From Ruminococcus sp. (GTDB lineage: Bacteria; Bacillota; Clostridia; Oscillospirales; Ruminococcaceae): a stretch of 64,000 bases of DNA. Under the pieces are notes generated by a model. It ran no database searches, was not told the origin of the DNA, and saw only the letters and a program-made list of their open reading frames with translations. Positions 52,854 through 63,421 of the stretch are shown here, one piece after another. The DNA is taken from assembly GCA_029062165.1 (NCBI GenBank), contig JAIDQQ010000023.1, forward strand, positions 212,368-276,367. Direction: 5' to 3'. Position 1 is the first letter of the stretch; every line of letters starts with the position of its first letter. The position numbers and the translations under genes are program-made.

Positions 52854-52862
52854 GATATGATT

Positions 52863-55616
52863 TTATTTATTGTTCTTTTCTTTGCAGCATTTCTTGTATT
52901 TTTTACCGCTACCACACGGACAAGGGTCATTGTCGCCGACTTTGTCGCTTTTTGCAGTATTGGAAAAACTTCCGTCACCTGCTCCGGCGTTGGGAGCGTC
53001 AGGCTTGGCAACCTGTTCACGCTGTGGTGTCTGATTTTTCTGGAGTTTAACTGTAAGTAACATACGGATAGTATCTTCACGGATAGACTCAACCATAGCG
53101 TCGAACATCTCGAAGCCCTCGTATCTGTACTCAATAACCGGATTTTTCTGACCGTATGAACGTAAACTTATACCTTTTTTGAGTTCTTCCATGTCGTCAA
53201 TATGAGCCATCCACTTTGTATCGACTACCTTAAGAAGTATAACTCTTTCGAGTTCACGCATAACATCAGTACCGTATTCTTCTTCCTTAGCCTGATAAAT
53301 TTCAGTAGCTTTTGTATTAAGTGCGGTAATAATATCCTGTTTTGTTACAGAAGCAAGTTCTTCGTCGGTGAAAGTAAGGTCTTCCTGACCTATAAGCCAG
53401 CCAAGGAAGAAATCCTTAAGACCTACCATATTCCAATCGCTTCTTTCGTCTTCGTCGGCGAGATAAGTATTTACAGTTGAGTTGATAAGGTCTTCTATCA
53501 TTTTGGATATACTTTCATGTATGTCTTCACCGTCAAGCACTTCTGAACGCTGTTTATAAATTATTTCACGCTGTGTATTCATAACATCGTCATAATTAAG
53601 TACGTTCTTTCTTATACTGAAATTATTTCCCTCCACTTTCTTCTGTGAGGATTCAATGATTTTCGTAAGCATTTTGCTTTCAATAGGCATAGTTTCCTCT
53701 ACGTTAAGGGTTTTCATCATATTTTCGAGACGGTCACCGGCGAAAATTCGCATAAGGTCATCTTCTACCGACAGGAAGAAACAACTTTCACCAGGGTCAC
53801 CCTGACGTCCGGCACGTCCTCTTAACTGGTTGTCTATTCGGCGTGATTCGTGACGTTCAGTACCGAGTATGTACAGACCGCCTGCCTCACGTACTTCAAC
53901 GGCTTTTTCCTTGACTTCTCTGTTGAAACGGTCAAAAAGTTCCTGATAGAGTTTACGAGCCTTTATAACTTCGGGGTCATCAGTATCGGCGAATCCGATA
54001 GCTTCGTTTATGAGTTCTTCGGGCATTTCACGCTTACGGAGTTCCGCTCTTGCAAGAAATTCAGCGTTACCGCCTAACATAATATCAGTACCACGTCCAG
54101 CCATATTAGTAGCAATTGTTACAGACCCATATTTACCAGCCTGTGCGACAATTTCAGCTTCTTTGGCGTGGTGTTTGGCGTTGAGTACGTTATGTTTAAT
54201 CCCCTTGCGTTTCAGCATAGCGGAAAGAAGTTCCGATTTTTCGATAGATACAGTACCAACAAGTATCGGCTGACCTTTTTTATGACATTCAATAATCTGT
54301 TCGATTATAGCGGAATACTTACCTTTTTCGGAGCTGTATATCTGGTCATTGTGGTCAATACGGATAACCGGCTTGTTGGTTGGGATTGAAATAACGTCAA
54401 GTTTGTAGATTTCCTTAAATTCGTCTTCTTCGGTCATAGCCGTACCTGTCATGCCGGAAAGTTTGTTATAAAGTCGGAAGAAGTTCTGGAAAGTAATTGT
54501 AGCGAGTGTTTTAGATTCGCTCTTGACTTTAACGCCCTCTTTGGCTTCGATAGCTTGGTGAAGTCCGTCATTGAAACGTCTGCCTTCCATCATACGTCCG
54601 GTGAACTCGTCAACAATAACTATTTCACCGTCTCTTACAACGTAATCTATATCGTTTTTCATGACACCGTTAGCCTTGATTGCCTGATTGATATGGTGTA
54701 AAAGTGTTAAGTTTTCGGAATCCATAAGGTTATCAATATTGAAAACCTGTTCAGCTTTCTTGACACCACGTTGAGTAATCGTAGCAGTTTTAGCTTTTTC
54801 GTCAATGATGTAGTCTGCTGTTTCGTTGAGTGCGTCTTGGTCTTCCTTGCTGTCCATTTCAACGACTGTCGTTGAAGTAAGCGTTTTGGCGAAACGGTCA
54901 ACTATGGAATAAAGTTGTGTGGACTTGTCACCTTTACCGGAAATGATTAACGGAGTACGAGCCTCATCTATAAGAATAGAGTCCACCTCGTCGACGATTG
55001 CAAAATTCGGTTTACGCTGTACACGTTCTTCCTTGTGCGTTACCATGTTGTCACGGAGGTAATCGAAACCGAGTTCATTGTTGGTAGCGTATGTAACATC
55101 ACAGTTGTAAGCCTCACGACGTTGTTCATTAGTGAGACCGTGCAGAATACAGCCTACAGTAAGACCTAACCAACGCAAAACTTTACCCATTTCTTCGGCT
55201 TGTGTCTTTGCGAGGTAGTCGTTTACCGTTACGACGTGTACGCCAAGACCGGTCAGGGCGTTGAGATACGACGCTACACACGCAACGAGTGTTTTACCTT
55301 CACCAGTACGCATTTCGGCAATACGTCCCTGATGCAGAACTATTGCACCGATAATCTGAACCGGATACGGTTTCTTTTCGAGTACACGCCAAGCACCCTC
55401 ACGGACTGTAGCAAGAGCTTCTGCCATCATGCTGTCGAGACTTTCACCGGAAGCCAATCTGTCTTTAAACTCCTGTGTTTTGCCTTTGAGTTCAGCGTCA
55501 GAAAGTTTTCCGTATTCCTCTTCGAGTGCGAGGACTTTATTTTTTATAGGTTCGATGCGTTTAAGTTCCCTGTTTGAATAAGCATTAGCACCGAAAATGT
55601 TTTTGAATAAACCCAT
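52863..55616 (-). CDS. secA: Preprotein translocase ATPase SecA
   Basis: A 917-residue motor that drives proteins through SecYEG. Walker A is [11 protein letters not shown] (about residue 100), DEAD-like [11 protein letters not shown] (about 208), the preprotein domain follows, [13 protein letters not shown] (about 500) and [15 protein letters not shown] (about 620) are motor motifs, and the C-terminal SEC-C zinc motif [15 protein letters not shown] is complete. The start follows AAAGGCGG. Monocistronic or leading the paralogue array past a terminator. Confidence 0.97.
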   Translation of the reverse strand: MGLFKNIFGANAYSNRELKRIEPIKNKVLALEEEYGKLSDAELKGKTQEFKDRLASGESLDSMMAEALATVREGAWRVLEKKPYPVQIIGAIVLHQGRIAEMRTGEGKTLVACVASYLNALTGLGVHVVTVNDYLAKTQAEEMGKVLRWLGLTVGCILHGLTNEQRREAYNCDVTYATNNELGFDYLRDNMVTHKEERVQRKPNFAIVDEVDSILIDEARTPLIISGKGDKSTQLYSIVDRFAKTLTSTTVVEMDSKEDQDALNETADYIIDEKAKTATITQRGVKKAEQVFNIDNLMDSENLTLLHHINQAIKANGVMKNDIDYVVRDGEIVIVDEFTGRMMEGRRFNDGLHQAIEAKEGVKVKSESKTLATITFQNFFRLYNKLSGMTGTAMTEEDEFKEIYKLDVISIPTNKPVIRIDHNDQIYSSEKGKYSAIIEQIIECHKKGQPILVGTVSIEKSELLSAMLKRKGIKHNVLNAKHHAKEAEIVAQAGKYGSVTIATNMAGRGTDIMLGGNAEFLARAELRKREMPEELINEAIGFADTDDPEVIKARKLYQELFDRFNREVKEKAVEVREAGGLYILGTERHESRRIDNQLRGRAGRQGDPGESCFFLSVEDDLMRIFAGDRLENMMKTLNVEETMPIESKMLTKIIESSQKKVEGNNFSIRKNVLNYDDVMNTQREIIYKQRSEVLDGEDIHESISKMIEDLINSTVNTYLADEDERSDWNMVGLKDFFLGWLIGQEDLTFTDEELASVTKQDIITALNTKATEIYQAKEEEYGTDVMRELERVILLKVVDTKWMAHIDDMEELKKGISLRSYGQKNPVIEYRYEGFEMFDAMVESIREDTIRMLLTVKLQKNQTPQREQVAKPDAPNAGAGDGSFSNTAKSDKVGDNDPCPCGSGKKYKKCCKEKNNK

Positions 55617-55665
55617 TTATTTACCGCCTTTACAATTTATTATCCTGTATGAATACATATAATAT

Positions 55666-55694
55666 ATTTTACAACAAAGAAACAGTTTTGTCAA
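55666..55694 (-). promoter_or_regulatory. Promoter for secA
   Basis: On the - strand TTGACA, 17-base spacer, TAAAAT, 50 bases before the start. Confidence 0.8.
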
Positions 55695-55750
55695 TACCCG
55701 AATTTAAAAGCACGGAATAAATTAAATAAAGAAAATATGTTCTTTTGACT

Positions 55751-55779
55751 TTACTGTTATGGCGGATTGTGGTATAATA
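55751..55779 (+). promoter_or_regulatory. Possible promoter for hsdS-uvrB-uvrA
   Basis: TATAAT at 55774 with a weak TTTACT at 17 bases; a better TTGACT lies at 55746 but 22 bases away. About 31 bases before the start at 55811. Confidence 0.45.
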
Positions 55780-55810
55780 TAGATACACTTAAAAAGGACG
55801 GTGAATTTTT

Positions 55811-56914
55811 ATGGCATTAACTAAATATAAAATCGGCAGTCTTATATCTGTTGTTGACGAAAAAAATTCTTATGGAATCAAAGATTTTTATGGAATCAAT
55901 ATAAATAAAGAGTTTATGCCGACTGTTGCCGATACAAGTGGGTTGGACGGAAAAAAGTATAAAGTAATCCGTAAAAACAGATTTGTTTATAGCGGTATGC
56001 AAACAGGTCGTGACAGATGTATAAGAATTAGTATGTATACAAAAAATAATCCTGTTATTGTTTCACCTGCATATATAACTTTTGAAGTGACGGCAACGCA
56101 CATTGTGATTCCTTTGTATTTTTTTATGATATTTTTATCAAAGGAAAAAGACCGTCTTGGCTGGTTTTATAGTGATGGCAGTATTCGTTCAAACTTAGAC
56201 TGGACTACATTCTGCGATATAGAAATTGAATTACCACCTATTCACATACAGCAGAAGTATGTTGATATTTATAAGTCCATGCTTGAAAATCAAAAATGTT
56301 ACGAAACAGCCCTTGACGATTTGAAACTTGTGTGCGATGCCTATATTGAGGATTTGAGGAGAAAAATCCCTTGTGAAAGAATCGGACAATATATTACTGA
56401 AGTAAACGTTAAAAATTCAGACGGTAAAATATCGTTAGTACAAGGCGTTGGAAGTTCTGGTACATATATGGATACTCGTGCAAAAATGGCTGGAATTGAT
56501 ATTAGCAAATATAAAGTAGTAAGTGAAAAAGATTTTGCATATAATCCCTCACGAATTAATTTAGGTTCAATTGCATTGCGGTCAAATGGACAATGTATTG
56601 TTTCACCTATGTATACTGTTTTTAGAATTATAAATAATAATAAGTTAAACCCTGAATATCTTTCACTTTGGCTATCTCGAAAAGAATTTCATAGAAGTAC
56701 ACTTTTTTATGCTACTGGTTCAGTAAGAGATAGTTTTGATTTTGATTTAATGAAAGATGTAGAAATCCCCATACCTGATATAAAAATACAACGTTCCATA
56801 GCCGATATGTATAAAGTATATATGGAACGCAAGAAGATAAACGAACAACTTAAATTACAGATTAAGAAAATCTGTCCGATTTTAATAAGAGGTTCTTTAC
56901 AAGATACAGTATAA
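55811..56914 (+). CDS. Two-domain type I restriction specificity subunit (HsdS), orphan
   Basis: A 367-residue HsdS with two recognition domains: the first ends at IELPPIHIQQKYVDIYKSM (about residue 150) and the second at IPIPDIKIQRSIADMYKVYM (about 330). Both end in Lys/Leu-rich spacer helices. The class differs from the copies at 10473 and 47281. It lies alone, 16 bases before uvrB, with no hsdM or hsdR in the window. The gene is AT-rich next to uvrB, which suggests transfer. Confidence 0.85.
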   Translation: MALTKYKIGSLISVVDEKNSYGIKDFYGININKEFMPTVADTSGLDGKKYKVIRKNRFVYSGMQTGRDRCIRISMYTKNNPVIVSPAYITFEVTATHIVIPLYFFMIFLSKEKDRLGWFYSDGSIRSNLDWTTFCDIEIELPPIHIQQKYVDIYKSMLENQKCYETALDDLKLVCDAYIEDLRRKIPCERIGQYITEVNVKNSDGKISLVQGVGSSGTYMDTRAKMAGIDISKYKVVSEKDFAYNPSRINLGSIALRSNGQCIVSPMYTVFRIINNNKLNPEYLSLWLSRKEFHRSTLFYATGSVRDSFDFDLMKDVEIPIPDIKIQRSIADMYKVYMERKKINEQLKLQIKKICPILIRGSLQDTV

Positions 56915-56930
56915 TTAAAGGAGACGGAAA

Positions 56931-58892
56931 ATGAAAAATTTTGTACTTCATTCCAAATACGCCCCTGCCGGTGACCAGCCACAAGCTATTGACAAACTCG
57001 TACAGGGTATACAATCCGGACAAAAAGAACAGATTCTGCTAGGCGTTACCGGTTCAGGAAAGACTTTCACAATGGCGAACGTCATAGCACGTGTGAATAA
57101 ACCTACTCTTGTACTGGCACATAACAAGATACTTGCCGGACAGTTATGTGCGGAGTTTCGGGAATTTTTCCCTGAAAATGCCGTCGAATATTTTGTATCG
57201 TATTATGACTACTATCAGCCGGAAGCCTATGTACCGAGTACGGACAGTTACATTGAAAAGGATTCCTCTATAAACGAGGAAATAGACAAACTCCGGCATT
57301 CCGCTACTACTGCACTGGCAGAGCGTCGGGACGTAATAATAGTAGCGAGTGTATCGTGTATATACTCTTTAGGAAGTCCGGAAGAATACAGGTCAATGGT
57401 AGTTTCTATACGTCAGGGGACTGAAAAACCTCGTGAACAGCTTGTAAGCGAACTTGTAAAAATCCGATACGAAAGAAATGATATAGCTTTTGAAAGAAAT
57501 AAATTCCGTGTGCGTGGCGATGTTGTGGAAATATTTCCGGCAATGTCAAGCGATACGGCAATCCGAGTAGAGTATTTCGGCGACGAGATAGACCGTATTT
57601 CAGAAATAAATGCCGTAACAGGTGAGGTAAAAGCGGTAGTAAGTCATGTGGCGATATTTCCGGCATCACATTACGTAGTAAGCGACGATAAAATAGAATC
57701 CGCCCTTGATGAAATAGACAGGGAACTTGCGGAACGTATAGACTACTTCACGAAAAACAACAAACTCATAGAAGCCCAGAGAATCGAACAGCGGACACAT
57801 TACGATATGGAAATGTTACGAGAAGTCGGATACTGTAGCGGTGTAGAAAATTATTCCCGAATACTCGCCGGAAGACCTGCCGGAAGTACTCCGTTGACGT
57901 TGCTTGACCATTTTCCTGAAGATTTCCTGCTGATTGTGGACGAAAGCCATGTAACGTTACCGCAAGTACGTGCTATGTACGCCGGAGACCGTGCAAGAAA
58001 GTCAACGCTTATAGATTATGGATTCAGATTACCGAGTGCATACGATAACAGACCGTTAAATTTTGAGGAGTTCAACGCACATATAAATCAGGCGATATAC
58101 GTAAGTGCTACACCGTCTAAACTGGAGCGTGAAAAAACTGATATAATAGTAGAGCAGGTAATAAGACCTACCGGACTTGTCGACCCTGAAATAATAGTCA
58201 AGTCGACGGTAGGACAGATAGACGATTTATTTTCAGAAATTAACGCACGTATCGCAAAAAATGAACGTGTACTTATTACGACACTCACGAAGAAAATGGC
58301 GGAGAATCTCACGGAATATTATGACCGTATGGGTGTAAAAGTTCGTTATCTTCACCACGATATTGACACCATAGAGCGTATGGAAATTATCAGGGATTTA
58401 AGAAACGGTATATTTGACGTCCTTGCGGGAATAAATCTTCTCCGTGAGGGGCTGGACATTCCGGAAGTAAGCCTTGTTGCGATACTCGACGCCGACAAGG
58501 AGGGCTTTTTAAGAAGTGAAACGTCGCTTATTCAGACTATAGGACGTGCCGCCCGAAACAGTCACGGACAAGTTATCATGTATGCTGATGAGGTCACCGG
58601 TTCTATGGAACGTGCCATAGTCGAAACTGAACGCCGTCGGACTTTACAGATAGCCTATAATCAGGAACACGGTATAACTCCGGAGACTATTATAAAAGAT
58701 GTTCGGGACGTACTGGAAATAACCTCAAAGAAAAAACTTGAAAAATCCGGTAACAAAAAGCTGACCGCTAAAGAACGTAACGAACTTATAGAAAAACTCA
58801 CGGAAGAAATGAAAATTTCCGCCAAAATGTTGGAATTTGAACACGCTATATATCTCCGTGACAAGATAAACGAACTGAAAGGAAGTAAATAA
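56931..58892 (+). CDS. uvrB: Excinuclease ABC subunit B
   Basis: A 653-residue damage-verifying helicase of nucleotide excision repair. Walker A is [15 protein letters not shown] (about residue 38), the damage-probing beta-hairpin is [15 protein letters not shown] (about 92), DESHVTLPQ is the Walker B region, [15 protein letters not shown] and [12 protein letters not shown] are helicase motifs, and the C-terminal UVR motif binds UvrC. The start follows AAAGGAGA. Confidence 0.97.
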   Translation: MKNFVLHSKYAPAGDQPQAIDKLVQGIQSGQKEQILLGVTGSGKTFTMANVIARVNKPTLVLAHNKILAGQLCAEFREFFPENAVEYFVSYYDYYQPEAYVPSTDSYIEKDSSINEEIDKLRHSATTALAERRDVIIVASVSCIYSLGSPEEYRSMVVSIRQGTEKPREQLVSELVKIRYERNDIAFERNKFRVRGDVVEIFPAMSSDTAIRVEYFGDEIDRISEINAVTGEVKAVVSHVAIFPASHYVVSDDKIESALDEIDRELAERIDYFTKNNKLIEAQRIEQRTHYDMEMLREVGYCSGVENYSRILAGRPAGSTPLTLLDHFPEDFLLIVDESHVTLPQVRAMYAGDRARKSTLIDYGFRLPSAYDNRPLNFEEFNAHINQAIYVSATPSKLEREKTDIIVEQVIRPTGLVDPEIIVKSTVGQIDDLFSEINARIAKNERVLITTLTKKMAENLTEYYDRMGVKVRYLHHDIDTIERMEIIRDLRNGIFDVLAGINLLREGLDIPEVSLVAILDADKEGFLRSETSLIQTIGRAARNSHGQVIMYADEVTGSMERAIVETERRRTLQIAYNQEHGITPETIIKDVRDVLEITSKKKLEKSGNKKLTAKERNELIEKLTEEMKISAKMLEFEHAIYLRDKINELKGSK

Positions 58893-58893
58893 A

Positions 58894-59457
58894 ATGAAGT
58901 ATTCAGTAACAGATATTCGTAAAAGATTTGATAAAAAAGAAAAATTAAAATATGTTTTTTTCTGGGGACATACACCATCTCCGGATGGCACAATTACTAA
59001 AACCTGTTTAAGTCAGTGGTATAACTGTAAGTTCACCGTCGACGGCGTGGAATACTCAACCGCTGAACAGTACATGATGTCACAGAAAGCTATTCTTTTC
59101 GGCGATACCGAAGTAAACAAGGAAATAATGTCGGCGAAACACCCGAAACAATTCAAGGCACTCGGCAGAAAAATACGTAATTTCAACGAAAAAATATGGA
59201 ACGAACATAAAACAGATATAGTCATAAAGGGAAACTACGCTAAATTCTCACAGAATCCGGAACTGAAAGAATTTCTGTTGAAAACCGGAAAACGCATTAT
59301 TGTAGAAGCAAGTCCGCAGGATAAAATATGGGGTATAGGTATGCCTGCGAATACTGACGGCATAGAAAATCCGGCTATATGGAACGGTGAAAATTTACTG
59401 GGATTCTGTCTTATGGAAGTAAGAGATATGCTTGCGGAGGAAATCGGCAATGACTGA
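58894..59457 (+). CDS. NADAR family protein (YbiA-like)
   Basis: A 187-residue protein of the NADAR/YbiA superfamily. Seen are [48 protein letters not shown] and the C-terminal [15 protein letters not shown]. Family members hydrolyse N-glycosidic bonds of riboflavin intermediates or remove ADP-ribose from guanine in DNA; which applies here is unknown. It starts 1 base after uvrB and overlaps uvrA by 8 bases, so it is co-translated with both. Confidence 0.9.
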   Translation: MKYSVTDIRKRFDKKEKLKYVFFWGHTPSPDGTITKTCLSQWYNCKFTVDGVEYSTAEQYMMSQKAILFGDTEVNKEIMSAKHPKQFKALGRKIRNFNEKIWNEHKTDIVIKGNYAKFSQNPELKEFLLKTGKRIIVEASPQDKIWGIGMPANTDGIENPAIWNGENLLGFCLMEVRDMLAEEIGND

Positions 59458-62266
59458 TAAAATAATCATACGTGGTGCGAGGGCAAACAATCTTAAAAAT
59501 ATTGACCTTGAAATCCCACGTGATAAACTGATAGTAATGACAGGGCTTTCCGGTTCGGGAAAGTCCTCACTTGCCTTTGATACGATATACGCCGACGGTC
59601 AACGGCGTTATGTAGAAAGTCTGTCGTCGTATGCCCGAATGTTTTTAGGTCAGATGGAAAAACCTGACGTTGACAGTATAGAGGGACTTTCACCGGCAAT
59701 ATCCATTGACCAGAAAACGACTTCAAAAAATCCACGTTCTACTGTCGGGACGGTTACGGAAATATACGATTATTTAAGACTTCTGTATGCAAGAATCGGT
59801 ATACCACATTGTCCGATATGCAACAGGGAAATTTCACACCAAAGCATTGACCAGATTGTAGACAGAATAATGTCGCTACCGGAAAAAACTAAGATACAGT
59901 TACTTGCACCGATAGCACGTAATAAAAAGGGAACGTTTCAGAAAGAATTTGAAAATATCCGGAAAAGCGGTTTTGTACGTGTCAGGGTGGACGGCATTAT
60001 TTATGACATAAACGAAAAAATAAAACCCGAAAAAAATGTTAAACATTACATTGAAATAGTAGTCGACAGACTGGTAATAAAAGACGGTATACAATCACGA
60101 CTTGCGGATAGTCTCGAAACGGTATTCAGTCAGGGCGAACTTGCGATAGTCGATGTCATAGACGGTGAGGAAATGTTATTTTCACAGAATTATGCGTGTC
60201 CGGAGCATAATATCAGTATAGGCGATTTAGAGCCGGTAATGTTTTCGTTCAATAATCCTATGGGAGCGTGTCCGCATTGTACGGGCTTAGGAGTGTACCG
60301 CCATATTGACCCCGATATAGTCGTACCGGACAGAAACATTTCCATAAAAGACGGTGCTATAAATGCACATGGTTGGAACAGTCTGACGGAAAATTCAATA
60401 TCCATGATGTACTATAAAGCGATTTCCGAAAAATACGGTATTCCGCTTGATATTCCGGTTAGGAAACTGAAGAAAAATCAGCTTGATATTTTCCTGTACG
60501 GTACGGACGGCGAAAAACTTACTCTGAAACGTCCGGAGAGTTTAGGCGGTGGGACTTATAATACAGCTTTCGAGGGCGTAATAAACAATCTTATGCGACG
60601 TTACAGAGATACCAACAGTGAGAGTTCACGGAATGAAATTGAAGAGTACATGAGTGAAATCGAATGTCCGGAATGTCACGGCAAACGTCTTAAACCAGAA
60701 TATTTAGCGGTCACGGTAGGCGGAAAGAATATAAATGAAATTACGGAAATGTCTGTAACGGATTGCCTTGATTTCTTTGAAAATCTTAAACTTTCGGAAC
60801 ACGATTTCATGATAGGCGGACGGATTATAAAGGAAATTAAGGAAAGATTAGGATTTCTGAAAAGTGTCGGACTGGAATACCTCACACTTTCGAGGTCATC
60901 GGGTACACTGTCAGGTGGCGAAAGTCAGCGTATAAGACTTGCTACACAGATAGGGTCATCACTGGTAGGGGTATTGTACATTCTCGACGAGCCAAGCATT
61001 GGACTACATCAGCGTGACAACGATAAACTCATTGCGACACTCAAAAAATTAAGAGATGCCGGAAATACCTTGATAGTCGTGGAACATGACGACGATACAA
61101 TGTTATCAGCGGATTATATCGTTGATATAGGTATCGGAGCAGGTATAAACGGCGGTAGGGTAGTATATTCCGGAGACGTTAAGGGTTTACTGAAATGTAA
61201 GGAATCAATTACAGGACAGTATCTTAGCGGTAGGAAAAAAATTGAAGTCCCTGTAAAAAGACGTTCCGGAAATGGTAAATTCCTTACAGTACACGGTGCT
61301 TGCGAGAATAATTTAAAACACATAGATGTCAGAATACCATTAGGGGAATTGATATGCGTTACAGGCGTATCAGGTTCGGGAAAGTCTTCGTTAGTCAATG
61401 AGGTAATATATAAACATCTCGCTGTGAAACTGAATCGGGCAAAGATAAAAGCCGGTAAATTCGACAGTATGGACGGTCTTGAAAATCTCGACAAAGTCAT
61501 ATGTATTGACCAGTCACCGATAGGACGTACACCACGTTCAAATCCGGCTACTTATACCGGAGTTTTCACGGATATTCGGGAACTTTTCGCACAGACTCCC
61601 GACGCCAAGGCACACGGTTACAATAGCGGACGTTTTTCTTTTAACGTAAAGGGTGGGCGTTGCGAATCGTGTGAGGGTGACGGCATAATAAAAATCGAGA
61701 TGCATTTTTTACCTGACGTCTATGTACCGTGCGAAGTATGTAACGGCAGACGTTATAACCGTGAAACCCTTGAAGTAAAATACAAGGGCAAATCAATTTA
61801 CGACGTACTGGAAATGACAGTCGACGAGGGTGTTGAATTTTTCGCCCATATGCCGAAGATTTCACGTAAACTTAAGACTTTACAGGAAGTAGGTTTAGGA
61901 TATATAAAATTAGGACAGTCCGCTACAACGCTGTCCGGTGGTGAGGCACAGCGTGTGAAACTTTCAACAGAACTGTCAAAACGCTCTACCGGAAAGACTA
62001 TATATATCCTCGACGAACCAACAACAGGACTTCATACAGCCGACGTGCATAATCTGATTGACGTACTTCAGAAACTCACGGAGCAGGGAAATACAGTCCT
62101 TGTGATAGAACATAATCTTAATGTGATAAAAGTCGCTGACCACATAATAGATTTAGGTCACGAGGGTGGCGACAAGGGCGGTATGATTATTGCACAGGGT
62201 ACGCCAGAAGAAATCGCACAATGTGAAGATTCCTACACCGGACAATATCTGAAAAAATATCTTTAA
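59450..62266 (+). CDS. uvrA: Excinuclease ABC subunit A
   Basis: A 938-residue damage-recognition ATPase with two ABC modules. Walker A motifs are [14 protein letters not shown] (about residue 31) and [14 protein letters not shown] (about 640); signatures are [14 protein letters not shown] and [14 protein letters not shown]. Zinc modules are [16 protein letters not shown] and CEGDGI...[10 protein letters not shown]. The ATG at 59450 follows GGAGGAAAT; a frame from 59432 has no ribosome site. Last gene of the unit. Confidence 0.97.
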   Translation: MTDKIIIRGARANNLKNIDLEIPRDKLIVMTGLSGSGKSSLAFDTIYADGQRRYVESLSSYARMFLGQMEKPDVDSIEGLSPAISIDQKTTSKNPRSTVGTVTEIYDYLRLLYARIGIPHCPICNREISHQSIDQIVDRIMSLPEKTKIQLLAPIARNKKGTFQKEFENIRKSGFVRVRVDGIIYDINEKIKPEKNVKHYIEIVVDRLVIKDGIQSRLADSLETVFSQGELAIVDVIDGEEMLFSQNYACPEHNISIGDLEPVMFSFNNPMGACPHCTGLGVYRHIDPDIVVPDRNISIKDGAINAHGWNSLTENSISMMYYKAISEKYGIPLDIPVRKLKKNQLDIFLYGTDGEKLTLKRPESLGGGTYNTAFEGVINNLMRRYRDTNSESSRNEIEEYMSEIECPECHGKRLKPEYLAVTVGGKNINEITEMSVTDCLDFFENLKLSEHDFMIGGRIIKEIKERLGFLKSVGLEYLTLSRSSGTLSGGESQRIRLATQIGSSLVGVLYILDEPSIGLHQRDNDKLIATLKKLRDAGNTLIVVEHDDDTMLSADYIVDIGIGAGINGGRVVYSGDVKGLLKCKESITGQYLSGRKKIEVPVKRRSGNGKFLTVHGACENNLKHIDVRIPLGELICVTGVSGSGKSSLVNEVIYKHLAVKLNRAKIKAGKFDSMDGLENLDKVICIDQSPIGRTPRSNPATYTGVFTDIRELFAQTPDAKAHGYNSGRFSFNVKGGRCESCEGDGIIKIEMHFLPDVYVPCEVCNGRRYNRETLEVKYKGKSIYDVLEMTVDEGVEFFAHMPKISRKLKTLQEVGLGYIKLGQSATTLSGGEAQRVKLSTELSKRSTGKTIYILDEPTTGLHTADVHNLIDVLQKLTEQGNTVLVIEHNLNVIKVADHIIDLGHEGGDKGGMIIAQGTPEEIAQCEDSYTGQYLKKYL

Positions 62267-62278
62267 ATAAAGAAAGTT

Positions 62279-62316
62279 AATCCCCGAAACAATTATTGAT
62301 AACTGCTTCGGGGATT
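62279..62316 (+). terminator. Hairpin after uvrA
   Basis: Ten-pair stem AATCCCCGAA/TTCGGGGATT with an 18-base loop; T tract weak (ATTGTT). Confidence 0.55.
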
Positions 62317-62362
62317 ATTGTTAATATTCGATTAATTGCATAAATTAGAATTTAAAAATCTC

Positions 62363-62710
62363 TTACCTATTTGCTAACCAGCAGACAGTAGAAAAAATAT
62401 CTAAAATATGCTCCATATCAATTTCAGGGTATTGCTTTTGGCATTCACTCACATATTCTAATATTTCCTTTTGAGCCTCTTCTCCTTTAGGTAGAAATGG
62501 TGTTTTATATTTATCAGCTAATAAATCTGCATATTTCACGCAATACTCAAAAAGTAAACCCAAATAATCTTCTACTTCTTTGATTTCTTTTTTTGATAAA
62601 GCAGGAAATTTTTTTGTAATTGAACTGCGTATCTTTTCTTTGTATTTTCCGGCAAACAAATCATACGAATTGAACAATTCGTTAATATGTGCTAAAATTG
62701 TGCTGTTCAT
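62363..62710 (-). CDS. Hypothetical helical protein
   Basis: A 115-residue, probably all-alpha protein rich in Lys, Glu and Tyr (YDLFAGKYKEKIRSS, EDYLGLLFEYCVKYADLLADKY split). No membrane span. It has a consensus promoter and starts behind GGGAGAATTG. No family recognised. Confidence 0.7.
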   Translation of the reverse strand: MNSTILAHINELFNSYDLFAGKYKEKIRSSITKKFPALSKKEIKEVEDYLGLLFEYCVKYADLLADKYKTPFLPKGEEAQKEILEYVSECQKQYPEIDMEHILDIFSTVCWLANR

Positions 62711-62754
62711 ATATTTTCAATTCTCCCACTAAATTCCGATTTATCTTAGTAATA

Positions 62755-62783
62755 ATTATACATCAAAGCCGTTCCATTGTCAA
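62755..62783 (-). promoter_or_regulatory. Promoter for the 115-residue gene
   Basis: On the - strand TTGACA, 17-base spacer, TATAAT, both hexamers perfect. Confidence 0.88.
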
Positions 62784-62795
62784 TAGAAAGTCTTT

Positions 62796-63332
62796 TTATT
62801 TTCGGGTAATGTGATTTCTTATGTAACGGAAAGTATAATCTTCACCCTTATCGGCGAGCATACGGAGCAGGAATTCTATTTTATGTGCGGTATTTTTTTC
62901 GATAAAACGGCTGGTTTTTCCTCTCATGTAGTATTCAAGGGGGCAGGAATCATTATAATTTTCCTTGTTGTAGGTCTTTGAGGCGGAAAGACGGTCACAG
63001 AACATTTCTATTATGTAGTCGTCGGGCATAGGTACAGGTTCAAGACGGCGTGTTTTCGGGTTATAGTCGGTCCAGTACTCGAAGTGATGACGGTTTCTGC
63101 CCTTATGGTGTAACCATGCCTTAGAATATCCGTCAATTTCACGTTCTTTTTCGTTAGGACTTCTGTTACCCTGAAAGTACAATACCCCTGGAATAAATTC
63201 AGTCGGGGAGAATTTAGAGAGGTCATGCATAAGTCCGTGACGGAAAATACCTGCTCTGAAACAGTGCCACATAACAAGGTGTCTGTGATGTAGTACGGTT
63301 TTAAGATGTCCGGTAAAATTTTTAATCAACAT
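62796..63332 (-). CDS. DUF5662 family protein
   Basis: A 178-residue His-rich protein. HHRHLVMWHCFRAGIFRHGLMHDLSKFSPTEF (split) and KAWLHHKGRNRHHFEYW are the family hallmarks, with an HD-like metal site (HDLSK). Its function is not established; a metal-dependent hydrolase is a reasonable guess. The start follows AAAGGAGCTG. Confidence 0.85.
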   Translation of the reverse strand: MLIKNFTGHLKTVLHHRHLVMWHCFRAGIFRHGLMHDLSKFSPTEFIPGVLYFQGNRSPNEKEREIDGYSKAWLHHKGRNRHHFEYWTDYNPKTRRLEPVPMPDDYIIEMFCDRLSASKTYNKENYNDSCPLEYYMRGKTSRFIEKNTAHKIEFLLRMLADKGEDYTFRYIRNHITRK

Positions 63333-63356
63333 ATAATCAGCTCCTTTTTTTATAAT

Positions 63357-63365
63357 ATTATAGCA
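63357..63365 (-). promoter_or_regulatory. Extended -10 promoter for the DUF5662 gene
   Basis: On the - strand TGCTATAAT, 25 bases before the start; the -35 is poor. Confidence 0.55.
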
Positions 63366-63388
63366 CTTCCGGTAAAAAAAGTAAAGTA

Positions 63389-63416
63389 AAAAGACGTTCC
63401 CGAAAGAACGTCTTTT
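63389..63416 (-). terminator. Terminator of the DUF898 gene
   Basis: On the - strand stem AAAAGACGTTC/GAACGTCTTTT and a T-rich tail, 6 bases beyond the stop. Confidence 0.85.
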
Positions 63417-63421
63417 ATTGT

